Assembly (NCBI RefSeq): GCF_008831285.2
Contig: NC_045146.1
Coordinates: 23,453,703 to 23,517,702 of the forward strand
From: Nymphaea colorata
Taxonomy: Eukaryota; Streptophyta; Magnoliopsida; Nymphaeales; Nymphaeaceae
Length of the DNA: 64,000 nt
Direction: 5' to 3'
Each line of letters starts with the position of its first letter. Position 1 is the stretch's first letter. Shown here piece by piece: positions 12,663 to 25,200 of this stretch. Made by a program: the position numbers and the translations under genes. Under the pieces are notes generated by a model, which was not told where the DNA came from, did not search any database, and was given only the letters and a program-made list of their open reading frames with translations.

Positions 12663-13038
12663 ACAATCTTAAGGGCCGTTTCCGGTGTCTTCAAGATCTA
12701 ATGGGCAATTAGAAAGGGAAATTTCTTCTTTGAGGCTTTACTTTTGCCTGTAATTTTTGAAAAGGGCTATCATCTTTTATAATTTTAATAAGCATCGCAT
12801 AAAGGAAAAGGGCTTCAAGTACACTGCCTTTAACCTCAGAAACAAAATACTATTTAAAAAAATATGTGTGTGTGTGTGAGAGAGAGAGAGAGGTTTCCTG
12901 GTTGGCTCATGGCTGGGTGTGTGAACGGGACAAGACTGGCGGTGGGACACTGGGTTGGGCTTGCTAGCTGCATTGAGGAGATCCAGCTTGCTCTGGCTGT
13001 TAAGGACCCCTCTTTCCTTGTACTCTCTGCAATTTTTC

Positions 13039-13069
<31 letters not shown>

Positions 13070-13885
13070 GGGGTAGGTTAGGTTTGCATCCGGTCGAGCG
13101 CCATGAACGATCGCTTTCATGTCTCGTTGATCTACTCAAGTAAAGAATCGAGCCATTGAAAACCTACCCAATTGGCTCTCATCATATAACGATCCGGAAC
13201 TGTAGCAACACTCAAGGAGCACAGTAAATATGTGCAAGTTAGGTTTATACGTATAAATATGAACCAACGAGTCTGCTTCTTTTGTGACAAAGGAAGAACC
13301 GGAACTGACGCCACCAATTACATCTTTATCTTCGGTTGTTCTTATCCAACTATTCTCAGTGCAACAGCTGGATCCACCAAAGGCGCGTTATTAATGCTCG
13401 CGGAGATAATCAAGTACTGATTTGAAAAGAAGAACGAAGGAGAGAGTAGATCTTTTTCGCAAAAGTAATTTGGCAGATTATATGATATGTTCCCGTTGCA
13501 AGTAGGGGGTGAAAAATCGAATCTTCTTTTCTGGAGCTTGGCCATACAAAGGGCAAGTGCTGGAAGAAATGCCAAATAGCAAAGGTCCCAGCTTCATTGA
13601 CAAACATCGATGTCCATGGCCCAGCCCGACCGACAAAAAGGTTTGCAGCATTTGCCTAGGCTCAGCTCCATGAGGATAAGGTGGGCTCGAGTCGAGCTTG
13701 GACTTGATTCAGTCTGCCGCTCTAATAACTTAGACCCATTTTCATACCAAGCTTGAGCTTTTGATTTGATAGATCTCAAGCTGTTCCTTAACAATTTCGT
13801 TTTTAATAAAAAAAACTAAGAACTAAGACAACCAACCACTTAACAACTTCTTTCATAAGTCTTTCAAAATTCTTTATATACAAAA

Positions 13886-13968
13886 ACTAAACGATGTTAC
13901 AATCTCAGCTCGAAATCCTATACACGAAAACGAAAACTAAAGGGTGTTACAATCTGAGCTCGAAACTA
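13886..13968. repeat. Two-copy direct repeat, 50-bp period
   Basis: A block of about 33 bp (ACTAAACGATGTTACAATCT and following) recurs at 13936 with a few substitutions. Both copies contain GAGCTCGAAA, a word typical of dispersed plant repeats. Confidence 0.75.
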
Positions 13969-16900
13969 GCCGAGCTAGTAGCTCACAGCTTTCAGTCATG
14001 AGTCCAGCGATGTGGATGCTTTGATGCCAACCCTCTAAAGCATCAATGGTGGTTGTCAATTTTCTGTACGATCTAAAAAAGACATCAGAATAATCTTTCC
14101 CGGATATTGCTGTTCATCTAAGAGCATATATAAAGCAGCGATCAAGATGAACCCCGCCCGTTCACATGCTGTCCTGTAATAATCTCATTACCCATTCTAA
14201 ACGCCCATCTGTCTCTGTCGGTTGATACCCAAATGGTAATTTTATCTTGGTCTCATGGATCTATCACCAAATACTGCTTCTGGCTTCATGAAAATGGTAA
14301 CAGAAACCATGCGTCGACTAAAAGCTAATCCTATTCCAGTCATCAGTTAACATCACGTTGGAGTAGTAATATTTTTGCAGCAAGTTGCAGCCGATTTAAG
14401 ATATGCCAAGGCACAAATTTCCAAAGTTTTGGGTAACATAAAATTTGAAGTGCACAGTGCTTTCTATTTGACCGTTCTGTTCAACTTGGCATTGAAAAGA
14501 TTAGCAGAGGCATCCAAAGAAAAACAGCCACCAACAAGCAAAATTAAATGCGCCATCGACTCGATGTTCTTTACCAACCTTAGAAGGAGGTGGCGTTGGT
14601 GCGCTACTTGATTCTGCCGGACGGTAAGAACTGGCAGAAAAGAGAAAGAAAAATAAAGGGTCCAATCTTCATTAAAATATACTTTCTTTCCCAGATTCTG
14701 AATAGAAATTTGTCAAGTTTGAATGTGGAATCCACGGTGGCAGGTTAAAAAGCGGGGACTCCGCGTCTGATTTGAGAGAGACAGAGGCATGGAGCTTCTG
14801 CAAGTCTCTGGAGAAAGAAAGGGCAGTTCGGATTGCAAGATGAGTAGTTCAAACGGTCACGAGCAGCAGTCGGGAGGAGGTGGAGGAGAGAGAAGCGTGA
14901 GGCCATGGCCAACCACCCTCCCCAATTGAACGCCTGCTGCAAGCTGCTGGATCTGCACAGAAATGCTTCCAAGTAAACGTGACCCACGTACGGACAGATT
15001 CAGATGTCAGCCATGGTTGGAAAAGTAAACTGAAACCCAGTAAGAGGAGAGAGAACAAAAATCAGATGAAAGTGAAAGAAATGATGAAGATGGTCTCTGT
15101 AACTTCTCAAAAAGCGGAGATATTTTGTCCAATTAACCGCTTCATCTAAACGGAAGATTTCCGATCCCATGAGGGATCTGAAACAGACACGAAATTTTCT
15201 TCTCTACCAAACTGCACTAAAATTTTCACCCTTTGCATCTATCTCTTTTGTTTATATTATCTTGGGAAGCCTCATAAAACACAGGACGAATTTGAATTTC
15301 TCTTTTTAAGTAAAGTTTTCAAAAAGTAACCCTTGTTTTCTTTTACAGCCAAATTTTTCTTGTAGACATAAAAGAATCTCTTCAAAGGAGATAACGGTAA
15401 CTAGTATCATTTAGGGCCGGTATTAAATCTAATTATCTTTATAGAGAGAGAGAGAGAGAGAGTGTGTTTGCTATTGTATATTTTGTTTTATATGGCAGAC
15501 TGTGCAGTGAAATCTAGATGTTTTCTTCTGAATTTTTCAAGTTTTCTTTTAATGCATGCTGCAAAATCTACGTCCCCACAATTTGAATGACATCAACCGA
15601 GCGTCACTTACTTGGTTTGCGTGATATGGCTGACAGCTCATGTCCTTCCAAGCTTTGCTTTTTTTTTTTTCCTTTGGCCTTTGGTTATTAACAGCTTAAC
15701 GTGTTTTTGCTTTTATTTTGTTATATTAAAAGAAAATTTTGCATTATAACCCTATTTTTTTCATAATTCTAAATACTGCCTTCCCTTTTAATCTGCACAA
15801 TGTATTCCCTGAAAAGCTTTCGGGACGGTGACATTTTAAATTATCAAATACGTGATCACCCTCTTCATCATGAGCCTTAAAAGGGCAGCCATGCTTTTAT
15901 AAAGGCAAAGTAACAAGTAGCAACTTTACAAAAGCTTCAAACTTTTTTTTATATTATAATGAAACGTTCAGTTTGGATTTCAAATGTAAAATAACGTTGG
16001 CGCTTACATAAAATATAGTATAAAAATGAGTTAGACACAGATTTTCCTCGTTTCCCCGTCAACCCTAAAAAGTTCATGATTCTCCTTGAACCACCATGTT
16101 TGTTTGACTAAAGTTATATATATATATATATATATATGTTGTTATGAGATAATTGAAACATGCATTTAGTATTTTTGTCTTATTGCTTTTTATATGGAAC
16201 GGTTTTGTTTTGTTTGGTAGCATCTCTCTCTTGGCCCCATAGACTGACCTAGAATCTCTCTGTTCAAGCTGCCAAAGGTAAAGAACAGAAAGAAAAAAGA
16301 CAAAAACTAAAAGGAAAAATATGTTAATGTGGGGAGGTTTTGTTTAAGTATTTTCAATAAAATAATCAAAAGAGAACGAAATGCCATTAAGAATGGTTAG
16401 CTGGCCAAATATTACAAGTCATTATCATTTAGCTGTATCATTATTGTGGATTAAGTTGGTGGAGGAACATAATTGAGATTAAGATATGTTTCGTAAGCCA
16501 TTGAAGAAAAATAATATTATTATTTTTTATTTTATTACTATAAAATAATAACTTGACAATGAGAAGAATATTAAGAAGACTTGGGGCGATTAACTTAACA
16601 TTATTGATCTTCACTGTTCATAAGACGAAAATCATGTCGTCGATGTGAAATTTGGAGCGACTTTGGCAGGCCCTAAAGTTACACCCAACGTGGCAGACAC
16701 GAGACATCAATGCTTTTCTTTTTTCCTCCAAGACATTTTGTCCGAGGAGCGAAATCATTGCTGGGATTTCTTGTTCCTGGGTTTAACTTGCAGGATCTGA
16801 AGGCCTTCGCATTTATTTTTTGTGAAAAGCCTACATTTCCTGAATACTCGTAGGCAAAGTCACTATGTTACCATAACACTAATTGAAAATTTCAGATACA

Positions 16901-18533
16901 TTGTTGTTGTAAATGAAGAGAGTATATTTTTTTGTCAGATTAGGAAAAAAAAAAGTATTATTGGTTATCGGCAATAGGCTGTATTATTGAAATATATGAA
17001 TAATTTAGAAAAGTTCAGGCACCCTTTTTTTTCTTCCAATGTTTCTCCTTGAGGATCCCACCTGATCAGTTTTGACCAGCACCTCATATCCAGAAAACAA
17101 AAATTTTTAAAACTTTTTAGAATTTAAAATACTGTTTCCTTGCAGGATAAGTCCTTATCGTGTCAATTTATTTTAATTCATGTGAAAAAAAAAGGAGCGA
17201 GAAAATTTTGAAGCAAATTTAACGTAAAAAGTCTCACACAATAAATGCTAGAGATATTCTTGATATTAGAGGTGTACTGCAATCGGTAAGGCAATTCACA
17301 CTTAATGGATTTGAGATTTGGAATATGTTAGTCCTTTTTTGTGCTGCAAATGGTGGTATAGAAAGATCTACCATAGCTCCACCGAAGTAAACTAAAATCT
17401 TGGAGATATAAAGAGATGATCTTCAGGTTTTACCTTAAATGAAGGTTAAAAAAAATGCCTCTACCCTCTTGTTCCTGATTCTCACACAGAATTATTTATT
17501 CTTCCTCATATTTGACAAAGGAAGGAAGTTTGTCATGTGTCAACTGTTTGGTGGTCTCTCACTTTCCCAAACTTGAACAGAGTTTCTGCCTAACTCAAAT
17601 CTTGTTCATCAGAAAATTGAGAAAAACGAAAAAATGGGATTAAAGAAAAATCAATAAAATTAGAGTGCATTTAACAAGCACTGTAGTTGGTAGGTTCTAA
17701 TTCGTGCTGATCGAGCTACGTTGAGGGCCCGATTGTCTGGACATAAAATCGTCGGTGCAGTCTTATATACATTGGTAGAAGCAACGCTAGCTCTAACCAT
17801 GAACCCAATCCCAACGTGGTTGGTTGATTATTCTTGATCTAATCTGATGTGAGATCTTAAGAATTTTTTGATATCTATGGATTTACGATCAAAAGTTTAA
17901 CATCTGTGTTGGCCAACTCATTAATACAATGGCAACAGAAATATTTTTCATTATTTACTAATCTTTTAGTGTAGCTGGTGCAGCTCGATAGGGATCGACA
18001 TGGACAGGAGACGCAGCTCAAGGGAACCTCCAAGAGGCGGAAGCTCCTTCCTCTTTACGCCTGCTCCCTGGAATTCAAAATTGCTTCAAGACTTGGATAG
18101 GAAACGGGACACTCGTTAAATAAGTGTCGTGTGCCCACAGTTTGCAGTTCAGGAGGAAAGTAGTACCCATTAAAATAGAGCTAACGAACAGCCTTTCAAC
18201 GCTCTGCCAGTCTAAATCAGCTCCACTACACTGATCGACACGACCGTGTAACCACTTTTTTCTCCACATGAACACAATCATTCAGGTGTGTGCCGTGTGT
18301 GCACGCGTGCTCCCCATTTTCATGTAGGATGATAATGTTTATCCATTCATGTGAAAAACTACCTTTCCTGCTGGAATGTCGATGAAAGTCCCAATTTGCT
18401 GGGAAATTCTTGAAGGAAATAAGCTGTAAATGCGAATGAATAGGAAGTAAAGATTCGCCTACCTGAAGAATAAAAGAAAACCATGTGAAATTCTCAAAAA
18501 CATTATCATTACCAGTTTACTGTCCTTTTTTAC

Positions 18534-18623
18534 CTTTGGTGCCAAAACATTGTACCCCTCTGCTGAGCTTTGAATGGATTGCCATGTTACTCGAATGATT
18601 ATATCTTCTGCTTCAAGTGACAC
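18534..18623 (-). other. Isolated exon-like segment, family unknown
   Basis: On the minus strand an acceptor (TTTATTTCAG) precedes 90 nt, exactly 30 open codons, and a donor (CCAAAG|GTAAAA). The reading begins VSLEAEDIIIRVTWQS and ends YNVLAPK. Both borders are phase 0. The strand pattern VSLEAEDIIIRV resembles the first strand of small ligand-binding or ACT-like domains, but this is only an impression. No flanking exons were convincing. It could be a pseudogene relic or an exon of an unrecognised gene. Confidence 0.25.
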
Positions 18624-19076
18624 CTGAAATAAATTTAGTGGTTTAAAACATGTGAACATGGTCTCTGTTTAATTTACAGTGCTATGGTAATTTCACTATT
18701 ATCTGCTTAATACTAATTTTAGCATTAATTAACTTTATCGCATTAGCAATCCAAATTATTCAGCTTATTGATATGATTGGCAGCGTCGGGTGGCTCGAGC
18801 CACTTGGTCGTAGTTGCTCTCTCTCATTCTGCTAACACCTTTTATTTTAGCCTCTCCATTCTGTCATCAAAAGCTTAATTGCATAATCAGATCTCAAACT
18901 TGGATACGTTTTTATGTAGTGTCAAGGACTAACCAATTTTCCGAAAAAATCCAGGCACATATTTCCATCAACAAAAGACTTCGGTAAGTGAACCATAACG
19001 AATACAACTTATATTTGCATAATAAGGTCAAAGACTCCATAATTTTAACTCTCATATTTCATTTTTTATAATCCAG

Positions 19077-19078
<2 letters not shown>

Positions 19079-19124
<46 letters not shown>
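19079..19124. repeat. (TA)n microsatellite
   Basis: About 23 uninterrupted TA units. Confidence 0.95.
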
Positions 19125-19125
<1 letters not shown>

Positions 19126-19414
19126 CATGGGCAGCGCCTAAAGCTTTCGAAACCTCCTTTTTCAAGGAAAATCACCAAAATTTTTGGACGTATTGGATCT
19201 CCCAACCTAAGAAGGGACGAGTGGGCCTTCTCCAGGTAATCCGCCTCCTAGCAGTCCATCATATGACGCTCATTTAAATCCAAGATGCAACAACCGCACA
19301 AAAACTACAGGATCTAAGCATGTTCACCGTGCCAAGCAAGCAGTAACTAGTAGTCCAGTGGGTAAGATTTTCAAGGGCTAATTATACAGTCCCATCGGAA
19401 GCTCAAGGTGAAGG

Positions 19415-19430
19415 CCCCCCCCCCCCCCCC
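19415..19430. repeat. Poly-C tract
   Basis: A run of 16 C. Homopolymers of this length are prone to length error in assemblies. Confidence 0.9.
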
Positions 19431-20012
19431 ACCAGACATAATTTCAACAAACTTTAAAATACTGACCATCGAACCTGAGAATTGACGGGGAGAGAATAAA
19501 CAAAGCAACAGGTAGGCGGCACCAACCTCAGCAAAAATATGGTGCATTTATAATAAATTAAATAAAATAAATCCAAGTGAAGCCCCTTGAGCTTCCTTTC
19601 TGTGACTTGCAGCAAGATACTTCGGGCTTCAATTCTTTAAGAAAGGTATCGGAAGCAGCAAAGTCGGGGGCCAGTGATCGAAAGGATAACAAGAAAGCAT
19701 TCTAGATCACAATCAAGGTTCATGATTATTCACTTGCTTGCAGAATTTTGCGTAGCATTATGGATTCATGATAACTACGTAAGCACATAATTAATGAACC
19801 AGTTGGTGCTTGCGCTTCAGTATACGTATAGACACAGAGGTATGGTACATTCGTGCGGAAAGAATAAGAATGAGATGTTAGAGATACCTTGATGCACGTA
19901 AAACTGTAACTTTATAACCACAAGGATGCCGCTCCAGAGGTGCAAGAGCGTGAGGTATATACAATTTCAAACCCATGGAGAAAACAATGGGCATATTTAA
20001 CTAATAATGGAA

Positions 20013-20334
20013 TCAAACTGATTGATTCATATCTGCATCAGTACATTTGTTTTTTGTCTTCCTTTCATTCATGTTGGCTATATACTGCTTCACAAGCTTT
20101 GGGTTAGTCTCAAAAATGAACCGCAAGCCCCTGATCTGCAGATACCATTGCACGTATAAATTATAAGGTCAAGAGATTACATATAAAAACAACTCTCTGT
20201 GACATCAAAGGTTTATTTATGTCATAGATATTCCTTAATCATTTCAGTAAATGCCAATATAGTTTGCCTGTGATATCCTAGTTCACATGATAAATCACAT
20301 AAAAGCGCAGAAAGCCACAGATAGTAGATTTGTC

Positions 20335-20376
<42 letters not shown>

Positions 20377-22198
20377 TGTGTGTGTGTGCGCGTGCCACCA
20401 TGAACAGAATAGTCATTTGAAACCTGTAGTATGCACATGCAAATGTGGTTACATGGAGGAAATGATCTGCTTATTTTGCCTAATCAACTTTTTCATCTTC
20501 AGGAGAGAAAGATGATCATGCTACACGTACAGATGCTTAATTCAGAATTATGAAATGGAAGGTCGCCAAAGTGGAAGAAATATTTCATCATTTCACTACT
20601 CAAACATTGCAAATGCTATGATTACATGAACATCTTAAGTTAGAGACAGAGAGAACAAAAAGAAGAGGATGAAGAAGCTCCATTAGAATATGTATCCCAT
20701 ACCTCAATCAATGAACCAGATGCAAGGCATAAGCGGTGACCACTTGCTATGTCCTTGCTGTTGACTGAGATAGCTTTTTTCCCAAGATTAGTTATATAAA
20801 AAGATCCATCTTCTTCCATCTTTATGATTGCCTAGACAGAAGAGACACAATTTGTCGCTAAGAATAATGAGGGTAAGTCAAAATAGTACCACACCTATTG
20901 CCGTGCGGCCGTGCCTACACGCAACAACTCAAGAGGTATGCCAGTTTGAAGAGCTTCTAGCATGAAATATTTTGATAATTTCAAAAAGAGTTGCAGCACC
21001 AACTAATAGCCAAAACAAAGCAAATATTTTTTTTTTCAATATCTCATGACATCTAGAAGTTTTTTTTTTTTTCTCAATAAAAACAAGTACTACATATTAA
21101 TTTTCAAATTTAATGACCATTAAGATGTTTAATCATGGACCATATTATGGCTGAACAAGCAACTTGTACATCTACATGGAATTGTATGTATCGGTTTTAC
21201 TCATTTTGTTATTTTAAGATGTGCATGTTTGCTGGGAAGGCAATAGTCAGAATTTTACATGACATCAATTTCTTCTATTTGCTCGTAAATGTAGAGTTTT
21301 AAACAAAGGCCCCATAATGATGTCAGAAAATGACTTCAATTCGACTTTCAGACCAAATAAACCCTTGATTGTGCAGCTCGTTGCAAGTCTTGGCATTATT
21401 CTATGCTGTTTCTTTCCCATATGATTCACATTTTTATCTTAAAAAATATCATTGCAAACAAGTTTTTCCGATAACCAAACAAAAAGACCAACCGGTGGGC
21501 ATCAGCTATCATGACCACTGAAACATGCCTCTCATTAAATCCTGCAATTGACACCGATTGGTAGGTTTACTGATGCTGCCCTTTTATTTTCCCATTCACC
21601 ATGCAGCAATCCACCACAAATACAACCCTGCAAAACCGATGATATTTGCCTATCCTTTTCCAATGGCAACTGATCTCCAAACTCCCATGCCTCTGACCTG
21701 TCGCAGGGACGCACTAATCTGATCCATTTCCTTAAACACAATCACATGCAATATTTCCAAAAGTTCTATTAAAAACATGGTATTCCTAAGGAAACTACCC
21801 AGAAATTCAAAATTTTCAAAAACTATGAAAAATATGATGGAAAAATTACAGAATTATAACTTGTTTGCTGTTCCATTTACAGAAGACTACTGACAAACAT
21901 TTGTAAAAGCCTTCTTCATTCCAAAGGAATGAAAAGATAGAAATATGGTTAAATATGTATCAATTGGAACATTTTCAAGAAAAATGGAAAAATATTCTGA
22001 CACCACCATCATGATATTGTGATATTCAATGATAATATACATGATATTTATTTTGTAACAAGAAAAGTTCTCTTGGCAGGAATTTTTGGCAATGAACATA
22101 TCACTTTTAATGTATCACCATATAGGTACCTAAGCCTTAATGGTAATGCACAGGGCATACCCTTAACAACTTTATTATGGTTGGAGATGACTGAACAG

Positions 22199-22236
<38 letters not shown>

Positions 22237-25200
22237 AGATACAATCAATTATCAAGGCCAACACACTAAGGTTTTCCTTCTCCTAGGATCAATTACGAAG
22301 ACTATTACCAAGACTGTCACTAAGTTTTTCCTACTAAGGAAACATCCAAAAACCTAATAAATATTATCTTCCCACACACTCTACAAAATCAAATCAATTA
22401 TCAATTCAAGATAGAGATTATAATTTTCCTTTTCCAGAAAAGTTCTCACTTGAGTGACAACAATCTCAAGCACATGAAAACAGCATTCCTATTAGTTTGC
22501 TGATTTCAAGTCTTAAGCATTACATGCCACATGTAGATCTAGCTTTCCATATTTTATGATGCAGACCCAACCCAAACACATGAATATCACTCAACCACAT
22601 ATGACAAAACAACCCCCAAGCAAACTGCATATTCATGTTATCATACTTGTGATATATATACTACTCAGTCTGTCACCCTTACAAGAGCCAAATGATGCAG
22701 AACGCGTGTCAATATGGTGAATACGTTACACAGTCAAACATCATATTGAAGCCTCAAAATTTCATTCCTGTCCCTTTATCAGGTTCTTAAAAGCACCAGT
22801 CATCCAAAACCCCATTATTTTTTCATTTCACCCATTTATAAATATGAGAACTATGAGTACCAACAACCAGCCATCCCTATCAATATGATCGGAATAATAA
22901 GTTGTCAGAAATCAACTTTGAAAGTCAAACTGCTACTTGTCATCAACCTTTCTGAAAAGTTACTTTTCTAAGTGGCAGCTCATGAGTTTTCCTATCATAT
23001 TTCACTAAACGGTCAGTATCTCATACTCATATTTCCGATGCACATATTCCATGACTTTGATATTACAGATTTGTGTGGGTACATACATAAATCTACACAC
23101 GCACACATTTGGGTGTGTGTAATGGTGAACAAGGAATGTCCAATGCCCTACTAAAGTAGCTTGAACTCACCCAAGTATGGCAGGAATCAAGCCTGAGCCA
23201 TTTGATAACAAACACAGGACGTGCTTGTCCTGTGAACTGTTTAGGTTGTGAGTGTGATTTGATGACCGCAAGATCATACAAGTACAATTTTATTTTGAAC
23301 TTTTGAATTCATTTTCACCCATCAACCTATACAAATTAACATAAACCTAAAAATACAAGTGAAAACATTGATTGAAGTGAGTGTGTAGGAAAAATGGATT
23401 TGGCACTCCAATATATATTGCCATCCAGCCAGAATTTGGAAGGTTTTCTTTTTTTAATTTGACTTCACAGATGAACTTGGAAGGTACAATTCAATAGGTT
23501 TGGCTCAAATCTACATGTCTCATTGTCTGGCTCATGTTCGGTTCAATAACTTGTTCAACCAGGTTAAGATTAGCATTGTACAAGCTGAACATACACAAGG
23601 CACAATCAACTTGGTTTAGTCTCAGCCTAATAATAATGTGTTCACCAAAAATTTACAACTCTAATTAATTCAATAATACCTTGATTGATTAAGTATGCAC
23701 TATCAAGACAATATGAAGTCCTACAAACCAAAAGCCTTTGAGCATTTTCTACACATATAATGTGTCATGTGTTTTATTTCCACAACAGCAAGAAATTTGC
23801 TTATTGTTATAAGTTATAACAATTGGTGCATGATATCAGTAAGGCGGCTTCAGTTATTTAATTTGTAAACATTTATTTTGGTTCACATTTATTAACAGCC
23901 TTGGAATTAATATTAAAGAAAGATCTGCAATGCACTTTACAGTTCACCCATGTTACTCCAGAATGGAATCCATTGACCACTCTATATTGGCATATACAGC
24001 TGGCGGACTCATGTTCAGCTCACCAACCTTTTTTCAACCAAAAGTTAAGTTGAGGGTGGTATGAGCTGAACAGATTTAAGGCATGGGCTACTCTGGGTTC
24101 AATCTCAGCCTAATGGTAACATGTTCACCAAAAATTTACAGTCTAACAAAATTCAAATTGAACTGATTAAGTTGCACTATTCAGACTGCACCAGAAAACC
24201 TACAAAATACCGAAAGTCTCTCACCATTTTCTACACATATAATGTGTTATTTATTCTCTACAACAACAAAAAGTTTGCACATGGTGATGATAACTAATGC
24301 ATGACATCAGTAATGCAGTTTTAGTAGCTTAGTAGCAAAACTTTATAAAACTTGTTCTGTTCATATATAAACAGCCTTCAATATTAATATATATGGTACA
24401 TGATATATTGAGATTGCACTTCATTATCTGACAAAGTTCATGCAAAATGGAACCTACTGATCAACCTATGGTGGCATGCCCACTTTTAAGAATAATTACC
24501 ATCTTAACACCTTACCTGCCGTCGGGATATTTTATTTGCACGGCCTTCTCTTCTCAAGTCAATATCCACATTAACGTCTCCTGTTGCTCTCCCCAAAGAT
24601 ACCTGAAAGGTTCAGCAGCATTACACTATACTATCTAACAGATAACTTTGCTAAAAAACCAGTCCTGAACTCAGGAAGACTTTAATTACTGAAAGCCAGC
24701 ATAGCAAGTTAAGAAAACTAAAACTCAGAGTAATGATCCAACTGCAGGACTCGTTTACTACAGTACCAAGTTAAATTATTTCAAAGTAATTTCAAACTCA
24801 ACCACCACTCTATAAGCAAAACTAGAAGAGCGAGGATTCTAGAATATGAAATGAATCACTGATTTTATATAAGGATGTGTGGCAGAGTCAGAGAGTGTTG
24901 ATGCACTTATAAACACCAAAAGAAAAACAATGATGGTAGGGTTCACCAGGTGGACCTACAGTCCTCTGGTACAGATAAAATACTTGTAAATTTCAAGTCT
25001 TTTAATAACCAGAACATACAGAAATGATTTGCAGATTTTAATTGACATGGAGTGACTTTGGTTTCGGCAATAATCAAAATTCACCTCGTGCAATCCTTGG
25101 TGTTCTAATCTACATGAAGTGTAACCCAATTCATTCTACAATTGAAGGTCCTAGCTCTACCATTACTAGAAGGTGTAAAAGTCAAAACACTCATAGATAA

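Larger units (their letters stand above)
12320..20012. other. Intergenic region between the LRR and FHA genes
   Basis: No recognisable complete gene. It contains microsatellites (12864-12892 GT/GA, 13043-13069 CT, 15444-15462 GA, 16115-16137 AT, 19079-19124 TA), a C16 run at 19415-19430, GCTCGA-rich degenerate dispersed repeat sequence around 13670-13990, and one exon-like segment at 18534-18623 (minus strand). The remainder is AT-rich with many stops in all frames. Confidence 0.6.

Noticed and set aside
17265-17330. tRNA-like words (CGGTAAGGCAATTC) suggesting a tRNA gene or organelle fragment
   Set aside because: No acceptor stem, no proper B box and no cloverleaf could be built.
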